Position numbers and translations under genes: made by a program. The notes beneath the pieces were generated by a model. That model ran no database searches. It had not been told where the DNA came from and saw nothing but the letters and a program-made list of their open reading frames with translations. Of a stretch of DNA of 64,000 bases, positions 34,208 through 46,857 are shown in pieces. How positions within the stretch are numbered: the stretch's first letter is position 1; every line of letters starts with the position of its first letter. This stretch comes from Capra hircus (lineage: Eukaryota > Chordata > Mammalia > Artiodactyla > Bovidae), in NCBI RefSeq assembly GCF_001704415.2, contig NC_030820.1, positions 39,352,036 to 39,416,035 of the forward strand, in the 5' to 3' direction.

Positions 34208-36692
34208 GAGTGTGGAAGTAGATGAATATATGAAACCTGCAAGCAGCTGTCAGTTCTCAACTTCTTCAGTTCACGAAAGTCAAAGCACACTATTCTATGA
34301 CAAACTCCTCGAGTTGGCAGAGATGGAAACTTCACTCCTTGGGTGACTGCAAGAGTGAAACAGCGGGAGTGGAGGGGGTATGAGGTCCTGCTGGGATGGA
34401 TCACATGGTGGGCAGTGCTCTGGGTAGAAGTGGATGGTGAGACAGCTGTGCCCGGTACAGCGAGTGGATGATCTCCCCCGGACACCAGGCTTCTCACTGG
34501 TGGGTGGCCAGCTGGCCCCTGCCTGCCAGCTCTGTTCTGAGACTGACACCCCATTCCAGCCCATGGCAGACTGCCGCTCCCCTCCTGGACGGCATTCCTG
34601 CCATCCACGGCTGGGCCACATCTCTGAAGCCATCTGTGTGAGTGTTTGTGTGCAAAGAGGATTAGTAAGAAAACCACAAACTGTTTTCATGCTGTTCTAG
34701 GCCAAGTGGATTTATCAAATGTACTGAAGTGCTACAGGTATGTGACTTGCAGTTACATAACCTAGAATTAGTCCCCAAAAGTAGGAGTAAGAAGAAAAAC
34801 ACACCAGAAAACATCCCCCAAACCTTCCTAAAATTTCAGGGTGGCTATTTCAAAATCCTTAAGATAATCCTGATTTAACTCGATTAAATTAGAGTAAAGG
34901 AGTAGCAATGTGCTACATCCTAACAGGTTAAGTCCTTTATAATAAAAATAACCGCAGTGAAAAACTTGTAATGGTAAAAGAAAATTTTCCGGTGTTCACA
35001 AAACATTTTTCTATGGTTTCTTCCTTACACAGTCAGCTCACTCAGTGTCTACAAATCATTACGTTTATGTCCTTTAAAAATGACTGTGCAGTGCCTACTC
35101 TATTAAGACTCTTATATGGCAAATTACTTCACAACTACTAATGCAAGGTTTTAGCATTTCAGCAGACATTTTCTGATACTGAAAAATAGAGAGATCAAAC
35201 AGATAAATAAGCAGATAAAAGGGAGGAAGGAAGGAGGAAAGGAAAGAAAAACCCGAACCACGCTTCTCCAGGGTTAATGTTTAAACCTGCTGTAATCACG
35301 TCCTTTGATACATTTCAGTGTCCACATCAGCCAAGGCAAACATTCTAGGAGCTGAGCAGATGGACACTGCAGTTTAGAAAGTGTATGGTCAACTCTCGCT
35401 CCAGAAGCGGAACAAAAGATCCACCTTTTTCATAATGAAGCCTCTGATTAATGCCCTGGGCTCCTCACCACACACCTGTAATTACTCACAGAGGTACACT
35501 CTGTGCTGGGCCTCGTCGAGGGGTATCAGGCATCAAGGTCTCGGGCAGCAGATGGAAGTGCTCTTCTGTTGACATCTGCTGCCACGAAAGGATTCGTGCA
35601 AACCTGGCTTGCCAGGTAGCAGAATGCCATGCATGGGAAGATTAATAACGCAAACAACCATGATGTTAACTTGGTTAGGTTTGCCTTCATTCCATCTGTT
35701 GAGAGGAGGAACTGAGCCTTGATCCCTGTGGATTTTTAACATCTTTAGCACATACTTAAATCACAGATTTTTTTTTTAAACCACTGGAATTGAGAGGTTT
35801 AATTTTAAAAAAGGGTTTTCTGGGATGAGTTTATGGGAATTAGGAACAAAATCCTTTAACAAGCTAAAGCCAGAATTTATACATGAAATCCATTTTCGCT
35901 TCACAAGTTTCAGATATGTCAGGGCAACGAGCTGCAAATGGGGCATTCCAAAAAGTAAGTTGCCACCAGTGCTGAAGACAGCAGAAGTGCGGGCAGCAAG
36001 ATCAAGTCCCAGGCTCCCCACCCCCTGGACTGCAGCCAGGCTCTTCAACGGAACCTGTTTCTATGGGCGAGAAGATTGGAAAGAGAGGGCAAGATGACAG
36101 ATGGCTGGCCTGGCCTGCCCGCCACCCACGGAAGGCGGCCCCCAGGAGAAGCGGAGCCGCCAGATACAGCAGCGCTGGGCCGGGGTTAACGTGGGGGTTA
36201 AAGGGGGGGACTGTGTGGCCAGTTGGCCAACTTAGGGCCATATGTTGGCTTATTCCACTTACCCACACTGAAACGCAACAGCCTGAAGACTACATCTTAG
36301 TGACGACATTTTGAAGTCAGGAACAACTCGGGTGCTAGAAGGACAGCAGCTGCACCTTCCCAGAAGAGTGGGGTCCACCCAGTGCTTGGCCATTTCCGGG
36401 AGGAGCCCTCTCTCGCCTTCCTCTCCACATATCCCGAGCACAGTGATGGCTGCCGTCTTTGCAAAGATGGAAATCCTGAGACTGAAACTTTCCACTCAGT
36501 CAGCAGGCCTTTGCAGAGACCAGATAGGACAGTGCTTCTCAAACACCAATTATGCACATACAACCCTCATGTTTTTTTTTGTTTTTTGTCATATTCAAGT
36601 CCAAAGGGAACACCATGTCGTTTTTTAAAAAGTAACTCACTTTTTTCCCCATGTAAATAAGAATGTTCTGGAAAACCAGTATTCTGTGTCAT
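34208..36692. other. Intron 3 sequence, no gene seen
   Basis: Mostly unique sequence. It has a purine run (ggaggaaggaaggaggaaag) at about 35219-35251 and a GC-rich, CpG-bearing pocket at 35990-36230. Frames of 60-188 codons here partly read the adjoining SINE or have no recognisable motif. Confidence 0.5.
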
Positions 36693-36918
36693 GCCTGTGT
36701 GTGTGCATGCTCAGTCACTCAGTTGTGTCTGGCTCTGTAAGACCCCATGGAGCTCACCAGCCTCCTCTGTCCATGGGATTTCCCAGGCCAAAATGGTTGA
36801 GTGGGTTGTCCTTTCCTACTCCAAGGTATGTTCCTGACCCAGGAATCAAACCCGCGTCTCCTGTGACTCCTGCATTGGCAGGCAGATTCTTTACCACTGC
36901 GCCACCCATGGGAAGCCC
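36693..36918 (-). repeat. Bov-tA SINE
   Basis: Reverse copy with a TG-rich tail, gcatgctcagtcactcagtt to gcgccacccatgggaagccc. Intron 3. Confidence 0.9.
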
Positions 36919-39440
36919 CAGCCTATGTAATAAATAGGAAATAACCCTTAAATCAGTACAATTATAGTGAACCAAGGATACTGAATTTTTGCTAAAGGTT
37001 CCAGTCGGATGCAGGCTCTCCCTGTTAAAAACGTGGTTTGCATCCTGGGCAGAGAGAGAATTCTGTCCCTGATCCAGCCGCCTGCCTGGGAGTCACGGAG
37101 CTGGCAGAGCCAGGGCAACAGCTCCTAGAGTGCAACTCAGGGCTATTCCGTGCCTCCTCCTTTGTGGGAAATGGCCCTGTTCTGCAGTCAGACTCTGGCA
37201 GCGTAAAAAGAGTCCCAGGTCTGGGGGTCAAGGCCCCCTGCACGTAGTCGTGGACAGACCACATTGTGCTGAGAACTTCTTGTTTCTCTTCCAAGCAGGG
37301 GCTGATTTCCCCTGGACTTGAATGTATCAGGAAAGATGTGAACACACGCCTTTGTAAACTTGAAAGGGTCATACAGAAGTAAGTGGAGTAAAAAGGGAAG
37401 GACTATGAGGGATTTTTGACTTTCTGTAATTTACTTTGTAGAATTCAGTGAACTGCTATTTTGCTGATACTCAGACAGAGCTTTTTAAAACATTTCAAAG
37501 GTGGCCCCCAAAGCCTCTTAGATTACATGCTCCCAGAAGTTAAAAAAAATACAAGTTAATGCTCTTAAATAATATCCTTAGAAAAGCATTACAGCAACCA
37601 GCCAAAGTGTATATAATTCACAGGGCAAATGATGAAATAAAAACAGGAAAAGCTCTTCTTTAGATGTGCTAGAGCCTGCTGTTCTAAGGAGTTCTAGAGT
37701 TTACCCCAATCAAGTGAGTCTGATAGCAAAAGTTAGTTTATTTTCCACATTTTAAAAGGACTGAAAATAATAAGCAAAACAAGCTGAATAAAAAATGGAC
37801 TCTAAAATAGGAATGAAGTTTATTCTTGAAAACTGACCAGCATGAAACTCTTTCACGTGCTTTTGTTCAAGGGAAATAAAATTCAATCTGCGAAAAGCTG
37901 TAGGAGGAAGAACGGGCCCCCAAACTAGTATTTTCCTCTCGTTTCTGGTTAAAAGTCCACACACATGCTACACTGAGTATGAAAACTAGATTGTAAGACG
38001 ATAATTATGGATATACAGCTTATCCACAGATTCGGGTTTATGGGAAAGGAACTGGTAGGAGCATCTGTCCCTTATCGCTGATCTTACAAAAAAATCAGGT
38101 AATTCAAACAGAGGCGTGTTGCTTCCTCCCCTCCAAAGCACAGTTCTATAAACACGAACCGCATTCAGCCTAGTAAATGAATCGCTTTAATTGAATGCTA
38201 TGTACACAGCAACTGGAAAACCATAAGTGATAAGAAAAACATATGGTGATAGCAACAGAAATTGGTTTATTCATTTTGCATAGTGCTGTTTCTTTAGTTC
38301 TCTTATAATTGACCTTTAGAACGACAAATGTGTAAAATAATTTTGTTTATTATGGCTCCAAACCTTCCAACAATTACACAAAATGAAAATTTAAAAGGAA
38401 GGATTCATTCTGGAAGCATTTCCATTGTTTACATAATTGCATAGCTATAATTTAGTGCTCGTGTTGTTATGGAAAATAAAAAAGGGCTATTATAGGCCAT
38501 TTCAATTCAAAATATTGCACAGTAGTGTCAAAAAAAGGGGGGAAAACGTTCACCATAAAGCAGTTTAAAATGGATTAACCCTGTAAACAGAAACATTTCA
38601 ATATAACATTCGATGAAATACAAGTGTTCAAGAAGCAGCCATCCTTCACATGGAATTAGAAATGTTGCAACTGTACTTTCACACCAATTACATATATATT
38701 ATTCACTTAATATTTGCTCACGGCCCAGCAGATGATGGTGGTAACACAATAGCTGGCCATCTGTCTCCCTGCTTCCTCGGCGGCCTCGCGCCCGCTTCTC
38801 GGAGCAAATAGATCCAGTTATTCCCCCGAAAGTCACTCAGACCTTCCAGGAGGCCAAACGGAATTGTTCAGAAATAGAACCCATGTGTGCTAAGTCGCTG
38901 GCGTCCTCCTTTCACATCTGAGGGAAAATGCTAAACCATTGAATGATTTCCTCGCTAGTTTTCAGAAGACACCTTTTCTTTATAATAGTCTACGGAAAGT
39001 TCTTCTGTTTGGGACGATGTGGACTGTTGGGATCCGGTTATCCCATTAATCTGGTTAACAGATCCCATCCGTGGAATTACTAATTAGCAGAAGAAGTGAG
39101 TGCAGAGGGTTACTTGGAACACTACCCCTAGACATAATCTAAGCTTTCTTTAACAATGAAAGAGGCAGACACAATCCTTAAGTGCCTCGACAACAAATTT
39201 CTAACTATCAGTGATCACCTTATTGGCGAGGCTGATATGCTGAGTGACAGAAAAGTCTTGGCTTCTGAAGAACCACACCCCACCAAAGTTCAATCCCAAG
39301 GTCCCCTCACTACTGCTGCCGAGTTTCTACTCCTCTAGCACCTGCCCTCCTCTACACACCACAAACTGCGACCTGGCCCCACCAGGCTCTACAGTGGTTC
39401 AGGAAGGGCTTTTGCTGATAAGAAGGCTTTATGACTATGG
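36919..39440. other. Intron 3, repeat-poor AT-rich island
   Basis: About 2.5 kb with no ruminant SINE or LINE that I can see, very AT-rich from 37400 to 38700. No exon, RNA gene or splice pair that fits RALGAPA2 phases was found. Confidence 0.5.
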
Positions 39441-39535
39441 CCTGTAAGTCGATTTATGTTGATGTATGGCAAAACCCATCACAATATTGTAAAGTAATTA
39501 TCCTCCAATTAAAATAAATTCATTAATCTAAAAAA
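39441..39535 (+). repeat. L1 3'-end fragment
   Basis: Forward L1 3' terminus: tgatgtatggcaaaacccat, cacaatattgtaaagtaatt, then an A-rich tail at 39531-39540. A CHR SINE follows at once. Confidence 0.85.
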
Positions 39536-39558
39536 AAAAAGAAGGAAAGAAAACATAA

Positions 39559-39705
39559 CAGGGAATTCTGGTGGCCCAGTGGCTAAGACTCTGAGATCCC
39601 AATGCAGGGGTTCAGTCCCCCGTAGGGGAACTAGATCCCACATGCCTTAACTAAGAGCCAGCGCAGTCAAATAAACGAATAAAAATACATATTAAGAAAA
39701 AGAAA
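39559..39705 (+). repeat. CHR-type SINE
   Basis: Forward copy: cagggaattctggtggccca, gtggctaagactctgagatc, ggaactagatcccacatgcc and an A-rich tail. Confidence 0.85.
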
Positions 39706-40864
39706 GTCATAACAGATCATGTCATAAGCACTGCCCTTACAGAAAGTCACTGGAAATAAACACAGAGGACAAAGCTTAAAAATTACTTTCAAGATCTGGG
39801 CCAAGGAATATGCAATACAAGCAATTCGTTCTCTGCTCAAAAGACCAAGTGTGGTGTAATCTGTTTGGAGGAAAGGCAGAGATTTTTATGCGTGCTGGAC
39901 AAATGTGACTTTTCTGAGTGTAACTATGTTACCAAGGCCAGGAGAAATATGACAGGACAGAGTAATTGGGTTCTGCCGCTGGAGAAATAAAATCACCTCC
40001 TACTTCTCACCCTGAAAAGTGCTTTGGAGAAGACACAGCAAAGCAGAGAGTGACAAACACAAAACAAACTTCTAAGGGTCACAGGCATTGCTGCTTGAAC
40101 CATATGCATAGGACCAGGGACAGAATTAGAAGGCAGATGGCAGAGAAAGCCACTGCAAACCACAAGCCCTATAGGAAAGACTTGGATTTTTTTTTTTTTT
40201 TTATGATTGCTTAACAATGAATCCCTCATCTGAGAAGAAAAACTCAGCTCGCCTTTAAACTGATGAAGATGGGATGATTGCTCAAGGAAAAGGGAGAGAC
40301 TGATTGGTTAACTGATTTTAAGAAACACTATATGAATTCTGGCACTGGAGTTGACAGTATCACCAGCCTGTCTTACCTGCCTCTTTTTCTTTTTGTTGTC
40401 TATAAAAGCTTTAAATATAATTTACCTAGAATAATTCTCGCTTTAGAGAGTACAACTTAGTGGGTTTTAATACATTCATGGAATCGTGCACTGTCACCAC
40501 TAACTTGCAAGGCTGAGAAGGGAGGCTGCAAACCCACCAGGAAGTCCTGGCACATTTACGATTTTAGCAGATGAGGGACGCTGTTGAGAGTCACAGAGAG
40601 AAGGGACTTGCCAGCTGCCCCCACCCCCGCCCCCTGGCCCTGGAGATGCCTTGGTCTGCCTCTGTAAGGACTGTCTTAGCCATGACCCTGATAAGCCTCA
40701 AATCCACAACATGACAGTTTGCACAACAGGCTGGCCTAATGAGGGTGATGCAGGTGCTTCGGAGCAGTGATTAACCCCTCGCGACAAGACTTTAGCAAGC
40801 GAGGGCTTCAAGGAGCTGCTGCTGGTAAATGACGAGGTGGGGGGGACTGGGGGGAGGGGAGCAC
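39706..40864. other. Intron 3 sequence, no gene seen
   Basis: Unique or very diverged DNA with a poly(T) run at 40189-40202. About 40390-40500 has weak likeness to an old LINE end (ttagagagtacaacttagtg), too poor to assign. Confidence 0.45.
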
Positions 40865-41100
40865 GGAGGCTGTGTCGGGTTTCCCTAGTGGCTCAGATGG
40901 TAAAGAATCTGCTTGCAATGCAGGAGACCCCGGTTCAATCCCTGGGTCAGGAAGCTCCCCTGGAGGAGGGCATGACAACCCACTCTAGTATTCTTGCCTG
41001 GAGGGTTTCATGGACAGAGGAGCCTGGTGGGCTAGAGTCTATGCAGTTGCAAAGAGTTGGACATGACTGAGGCAACTTTCACTTTCACTTGGAGGCTGTG
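40865..41100 (+). repeat. Bov-tA SINE with perfect 10-bp target duplication
   Basis: Forward copy from gggtttccctagtggctcag to ggcaactttcactttcactt. GGAGGCTGTG stands at 40865-40874 and 41091-41100 without mismatch. Confidence 0.95.
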
Positions 41101-41485
41101 CCAGTCTTGTGTGTACAGATTGAGCACTCAGCTCACTGGTCACAGACACCTCATTCTGGAAGAGGACCGCCCCAATAGTCAGATCTGTGCACAAAGGCAT
41201 CTGTGCATCCCTAGAATCTACCAGGGCCTAGGAGGTGGGGGAGTAGGTCGGACGATGCTAAACTCTGCTTTCTCTGTGGCTACCACTTGCTTGTTGCAGA
41301 AGAGGCCGAACTTAGTCAAGTCTCTCTACGCTCTCCTCCACCCCGTCCTCAATAGCTTTGACCGTGTTCTGCAGCAGAAGCAAGGAGTCACAGCCTCACT
41401 GAGAAGAGGCTGATCAGAAACACACTAATGGCACCTAACCACGTGAGAACCTATAGAATCACTGAGGTAGGAGTTATCCCCATGA

Positions 41486-41718
41486 GTGAACCACATTGTT
41501 TAGTTGCTCAGTCATGTCTGACTCTTTTGCGACCCCACGGACTGTAGGCCACTGGGCTCCTCTGTCTATGGGATTTCCTAGGCAGGAATCCTGGAGTGGG
41601 TTGCCATTTCCTTCTCCAGAGGATCTTCCCAACTCAGAGATGGAACCTGTATCTCCTGCATTGGAAGGCAGATCTTTACTGCCTAAAGACACCAGGGAAG
41701 CCCCAGGGTGTGAACCAC
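41486..41718 (-). repeat. Bov-tA SINE with perfect 9-bp target duplication
   Basis: Reverse copy from ttagttgctcagtcatgtct to acaccagggaagcccc. GTGAACCAC flanks it at 41486-41494 and 41710-41718. Confidence 0.95.
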
Positions 41719-41821
41719 GCACACATATATAGGTACTAGACAGGCAGCCACACTGTTTGCAGGTTCACTGTTTGTCTCAGGAATACCTCAGCTAGAAACA
41801 GATGCTCCTCATGACAGTGAA

Positions 41822-42112
41822 CCAGCCCAACCAGTCCATCCTAAAGGAAATTAGTCCTGCATATTCACTGGAAGGACTGATGCTGAAGCTGAAACTCCAA
41901 TACTTTGGTCACCTGATGAAAAGAACTGACTTACTTGAAAAGACCCTGATGCTCGGAAAGATTGAAGGCGGGAGGAGAAAGGGATGACAGAGGATGAGAT
42001 GGTTGGATGGCATCACTGAACTCCAGGAGTTGTTGATGGACAGGGAGGCCTGGCGTGCTGTAGTCCATGGGGTCACAAAGAGTCGGACACAACTGAGCGA
42101 CTGAACTGAACA
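41822..42112 (+). repeat. BovB LINE 3' fragment
   Basis: Forward BovB end from cccaaccagtccatcctaaa to gagcgactgaactgaa. About 25 bp of the consensus around the cgactcgatggacatgag block are missing near 42018. Confidence 0.92.
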
Positions 42113-44159
42113 TGATACTGAAAAGAAATTCTTAGAGAAAACCATAAGCTGAACACACTCAGGTGCTGCCCAAGGTCATGGCCAATGTGCAGGGCAGGTA
42201 TAATTGTCATCACTACTGATGCCAAGCAGAACAGTTCCTCACCCTCACGCAAAGACCCAGACTAGGCTCCAACACACATGCCTATTCTCTCAGAAAGAAG
42301 TACCAAAATCCGCTGTGGGGAAGATTCACTGAGTCTGCGTGACAGTGTATTTAGTGTTCCTTGAGACCACAAAACCTTAGAGAAGGAAGATCTGGAAGGT
42401 CATCATTCGACCTTTCCATTTTATACACAGGGAGTAAGAGGTCAATCAAGGCCAGAAAGAGACCAAGGTGTGGACACAAATCCAAGCATCAGAAGAGAAA
42501 CCGTGACCTCAGGGTCAACGGGGACCCCCTGGACATCTGTGAGCAGACAGCCTTGAACGCATGACACCACACTGAGGGCGACACTTAGCTTTCAAGGGCA
42601 AAGTATTTTTTCACCTCGTTCACGCTGCTTAAGAATGCAAATATATTTTTAAAGGTACTTTCAAGTGATGTCAACAAGTGGCTGCTGTGGCTTAAAAATG
42701 TGCTTCCGGAATGTATACACTAGACACGCAGCCCTGATGCCCATGAAGGTGCGATCACAGGACGGAACCTCCTCTAAGCAATGACCTCTGAGGGGCAGGG
42801 GGCAGCTTGTACAGTTGAGAGTGAGGCCCAGAGCGTAGGGACCCACTGGGGACCAGCCAGCCCTCCAGGGGGACCCAGGTCAGGTGATGGGTCTTCACTC
42901 TGCACACGCTCACCCAAGACTCGAGTTTAAAAAAAAAGGTATTTTATTTTAACGTCTTATTACTAAAAGGTTCTCTTTTGCTAACATCTCTCAAGCCCAC
43001 AAATACCTACCAAAGGATATTTTTCCAAGGAAGAACAAAAGAGAACTGTTGTTTATTGTTTCTTTAGAAAACAATGTTCTCTCTGAACTGTGTTCCAGTA
43101 AATAGCATTAATAGCTGAACAATCTGCAATCACCACCCTGCCACTTATTGTTACACGTTAAAAAGAAATCAACGCACAAAAAGAGATTAATCCCCACAAG
43201 GAGAGCACTTCCTCCCAGAAACAAAACTTTCATTTATAATGGTCTTCTTGACGTTGTTTCCCCGTATCCAAGGCCAGTCTTGATGGACCGTAACTCACAA
43301 TCATGACTTAAAAATCTCTTATATTAAAAAAAAATATCCCTCCCTTCCAAATGTAGTTGAAGCAGCCTCCTCCCCCAAATAACTGTTTAGGACTTGAAAC
43401 AGGAGAAGCCATCTCATTTCTTCTCTGCCTAAAGGAAACATGAATTTTCTCAAGAATCTTCATCGAGTTCTAAATGGTTAAAAGAGGATCTTATAGCTCA
43501 GCAGGCGAGATTCTGGTCGCATGGAATCCCTTCTGCTATCTGGCACTGGGGTTTCACTGTGCTCACCTTTCCAAGGCCCCCAAGACAGCCGCTAAGACCC
43601 TACTTCATGGGACAAGAACCTCAAGCCAGACAAGCCCGTGTGTCACGGATGTAAGGAAACAGATCCACATGCAAGGTCAGGGCTCAAGCCCCACAATGGA
43701 TGCCCCTTTCCTTAGTCTGCTGGTGTGGTGGCCCGGCCAGGTGGCTTAGGACACATACCCCAGAGTGTGAGAGGCTGCAAATCCCAAATTGGTCATGCGC
43801 CTGGTGTGAACCAGACACTGGTGTGAACCGGACACTGGGCTGGGAAGTCCCCTGGCCTGATCTCTCACCAGACAGGGCTCCGGCCCTCTGAAGAAAGCCA
43901 CCATCTGTGCCCATGGGCTGACCTGCCACCACACAGGCTGTGCTCTGCTCACCTTCTCCCTGTCGGCTCCCCTGGTGGCCTGTGCGGGGGAACAGAGCCC
44001 CCCCTGGGCCCCTCCCCACTGCACTCACACCTACAGCCGCATCCTCGCAGCCAGATTGGGCTCCAGACAAAATACATCTCGGATATTCTTCATGTTGATT
44101 CTGAATCAATCAGTTCACTTCACGTGTTACTTCTTCAATTGATTTTCTTTTAATTCATT
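42113..44159. other. Intron 3 sequence, no gene seen
   Basis: About 2 kb without ruminant SINEs or LINEs. A weak MIR-like core (ccattttatacacagggagt) is at about 42400-42520. The 141-codon minus frame at 43684-44109 shows no known motif. Confidence 0.45.
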
Positions 44160-44432
44160 GGCTGTGCTGGGCCTTTGTGGCTGTGCAGGCTACTCTCTAG
44201 CTGTGGCACAAGGGCTTCTCATTGTGATGGCTTCTCTTATTGCAGAGCGTGGGCTCTAGGTGCACAGGCTTCAGTACTTGGGGTTCCCGGGCTGTGGAGC
44301 ACAGGTTCAGAAGCTGTGGCACACAGGCATAGTTGCTCCGAGGCAGGTGGGATCTCCCTGGACCAGGGATTAAACCTGTGTCTTCTATGTTGGTAGGCAG
44401 ATTCTTTACCACTGAGCCACCAGGGAAGCCCT
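44160..44432 (-). repeat. CHR-type SINE, long form
   Basis: Reverse copy: ggctgtgctgggcctttgtg, ttctcattgtgatggcttct, gtggcacacaggcatagttg and the head gagccaccagggaagccc. Confidence 0.85.
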
Positions 44433-44734
44433 TACTTTACAAGCTGAACCATAGGAACTGTACCTCCCTCCTCTTTTTTAGAAAACCAGTCCCACATTGG
44501 CAATTTCCATACCGTTCACCTAAAATACCTGCCTCCCCTGCTTCAATCTCCCTGGTTAAACCTTCATGTGTTTTTCTGTCCATGGTTAAGCTGGGAGCGT
44601 CCTTTCATCCTCTGATGGCTGCCAAAATGCATGGGTTAATTCACAGGGCCTGGCCCTTCCCCTGCCCTGGCGTCCCTGCACAGCTTCTCTTTGCTGACTC
44701 TCTGGGTTGTAGTCTTTGCTGGAGTCCTAGGCAC

Positions 44735-44890
44735 TGTAGGGTGTGACATCCCTGGCCTCTACTCACTAGATGCCAGCATGCCCCACTCCCCACTGTGACA
44801 ACCAGAACATCTCCAGACACGCCCAACATCCCTGGAGCTCCCCCACGGCCCAGGAATCCCTGTTCTCCTGTCAAAGGGGGTGAGCTTGCC
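44735..44890. repeat. MER5-like DNA transposon remnant
   Basis: The order catccctggcctctactcac, tagatgccagcatgccccac, tgtgacaaccagaacatctc, cagacacgcccaacatccct fits the MER5 (hAT-Charlie) family. Old and diverged; orientation not assigned. Confidence 0.65.
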
Positions 44891-46564
44891 ACTGAAGAAG
44901 GTCAATGCCTGCTCTGAAACTGACGAAGCCAAAAGCTCAACCAGAAGGTCCAGCTCAGAGGCCACGGTCACCTGTTCCTCCCCAGGATGCACGTGGGTTC
45001 AGGGAGCTCTCCTGTGATTCCTTTGATGCTCTATCAATTGACACATTGATGGGAGTGTCCACTCCCCCTGAGAGCCTGCTAAAGAAGATTCTGGAGACTT
45101 GGGCTTCAAGAGACCATGGACCTTCCAGAGAGAGGCCTCGGGGTAAAAGAACATTTTCTCTGCTGCAAACTGCAGGCCAGCTCATACACTGCGTGGTGAG
45201 CGTATTCAGTAGGAATACAAGCTTTTAATTTTCCACATATATTGAGTTGCTATATTGCATTTTTATTTAATGTATGTCATGCAGACGCTTATTAGACCCT
45301 GATGGCTAAACAGATGTAATTAGTATCCTTCACTGGTAGCATGTACTTGAAAGTCTTGACATTTTCAGTTCAGGAAGGGAAGTCCGACAAAAGCATAGTG
45401 TTGGCCTCTCAGGTGGACCATTCCTCTCAGGACCACCCCCTAGGGGATCACCTTACACCTTTTGAAGCCGTGGAACAAGTTGGCAGCACACTTGTCACCC
45501 CCATCATTGAAGCCTCCACCATCTGTTACCTTTCACATAGTTCTACTTTCCTTAGTTAGGTGTCAGGGGGCTTGGACTGCAGCTTAATGAAAATAATTAC
45601 TGGTTTTACAGCTGAAAAGAGAAGGAAAAAGCCCTGCAGTCTGTTGTTTTGGTGCAGTCATCTATCTTAAGTCTCCATGGCCATTGAGAAGCTGAACCAA
45701 GTTATAATAATGTTCTTTGATGAAACTTGACTAATCTATGGCTTGTCCATTCTCACGAAACCTTATGGGAAACACTCAGAAACCAGTGGATGCTACCTAA
45801 TACAAGACTGACTGTGATACAGACATTTCATCATTTGGGGTCTGGACAACAAGCACACAGTAGGAATTATTATTAACTTAAGGATACACGTCAGGAGACA
45901 ACTGACACACACCAACTATCCTTGTAAATATTTACTCTTCCGTCAAACCTAAAACTTGAAAGTTATGTTTATTGCTACAGCAAACCCTTTTTCCAGTAAA
46001 ATACCACTCAATTTGACTAATGTAAATTCAAACTAACGGGAATTATATTTTTAGAAAAACAGAAGTTTGCTTTTAAGCATCTAATTACTTTGAAAAACAA
46101 ACAGTAACAAAATGGGCTAAGGCAACATAAAATAACTGAGACTTTTGGAAGTTCTAGCTTAATAACTGTAAATAAATCTACAATTTGCTTGAATTCCGAC
46201 AGGATTAAAGAACACCTTCTCTCACGTGGAGAGAAAATGTGCCTGGAAGTCTTTCCTGTACATTTCTACTTCCCAACAGGTGAGAATTCTTTGGGGACAC
46301 TCCTGGGTGTACCTCTGACACACCTGCTGAGTCTGCCCTGGTGCTGTGGTGTCCATGGTGAGGAGGAGGTCCCATCCTGCCCTGCTCCCACTTTTTCTCA
46401 ATTCATCACCTTGCTTTCCTGAACCAATGCTTGCTTTGAGAAAAAAAAAAAATGAACACAGTGCCAGGAGATCCTGCCTTCTCAGGGCACTTAGCATTCA
46501 GCCCTACACCCCAATGGGGTGCAATATTCCACACACAAAACATAGAACATACATGCACACAAGT
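44891..46564. other. Intron 3 sequence, no gene supported
   Basis: Unique-looking sequence. A plus-strand frame of 107 codons at 44905-45228 has no homology I recognise and no splice or promoter context. Confidence 0.45.
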
Positions 46565-46810
46565 ATATAAATACACAGGGCTTCCCTGGTGGCTCAGTGG
46601 TAAAGAATCTACCTGCCAATGCAAGAGACACAGGTTCGATCCCTGTGAAGGGAAGATCCCCTGGAGAAGGAAATGGTAACACACTCCAGTATTCTTACAG
46701 GGATAATCCCACGGACAGAGGAGTCTGGTGGGCTATAGTCCATGGGATCGCAAAAGAGATGGACATGATTTAGTGAGTATAACAGCAACAACAAACAATA
46801 TAAATAGACA
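46565..46810 (+). repeat. Bov-tA SINE with imperfect target duplication
   Basis: Forward copy from gggcttccctggtggctcag to about 46793. TATAAATA begins both flanks (46565 and 46799). A CA-rich stretch continues to 46857. Confidence 0.92.
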
Positions 46811-46857
46811 CACAGACATGTATACACACATATAAATAAACTCACACACACACATAA

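Noticed and set aside
43684..44109. 141-codon minus-strand frame as a possible alternative RALGAPA2 exon
   Set aside because: Does not fit the phase or sequence between exons 3 and 4, which join directly (TSEDQ to DILNT).
44905..45228. 107-codon plus-strand frame, rich in Pro and Arg
   Set aside because: No homology that I recognise, no splice or promoter context, and one of many frames of this length in intron 3.
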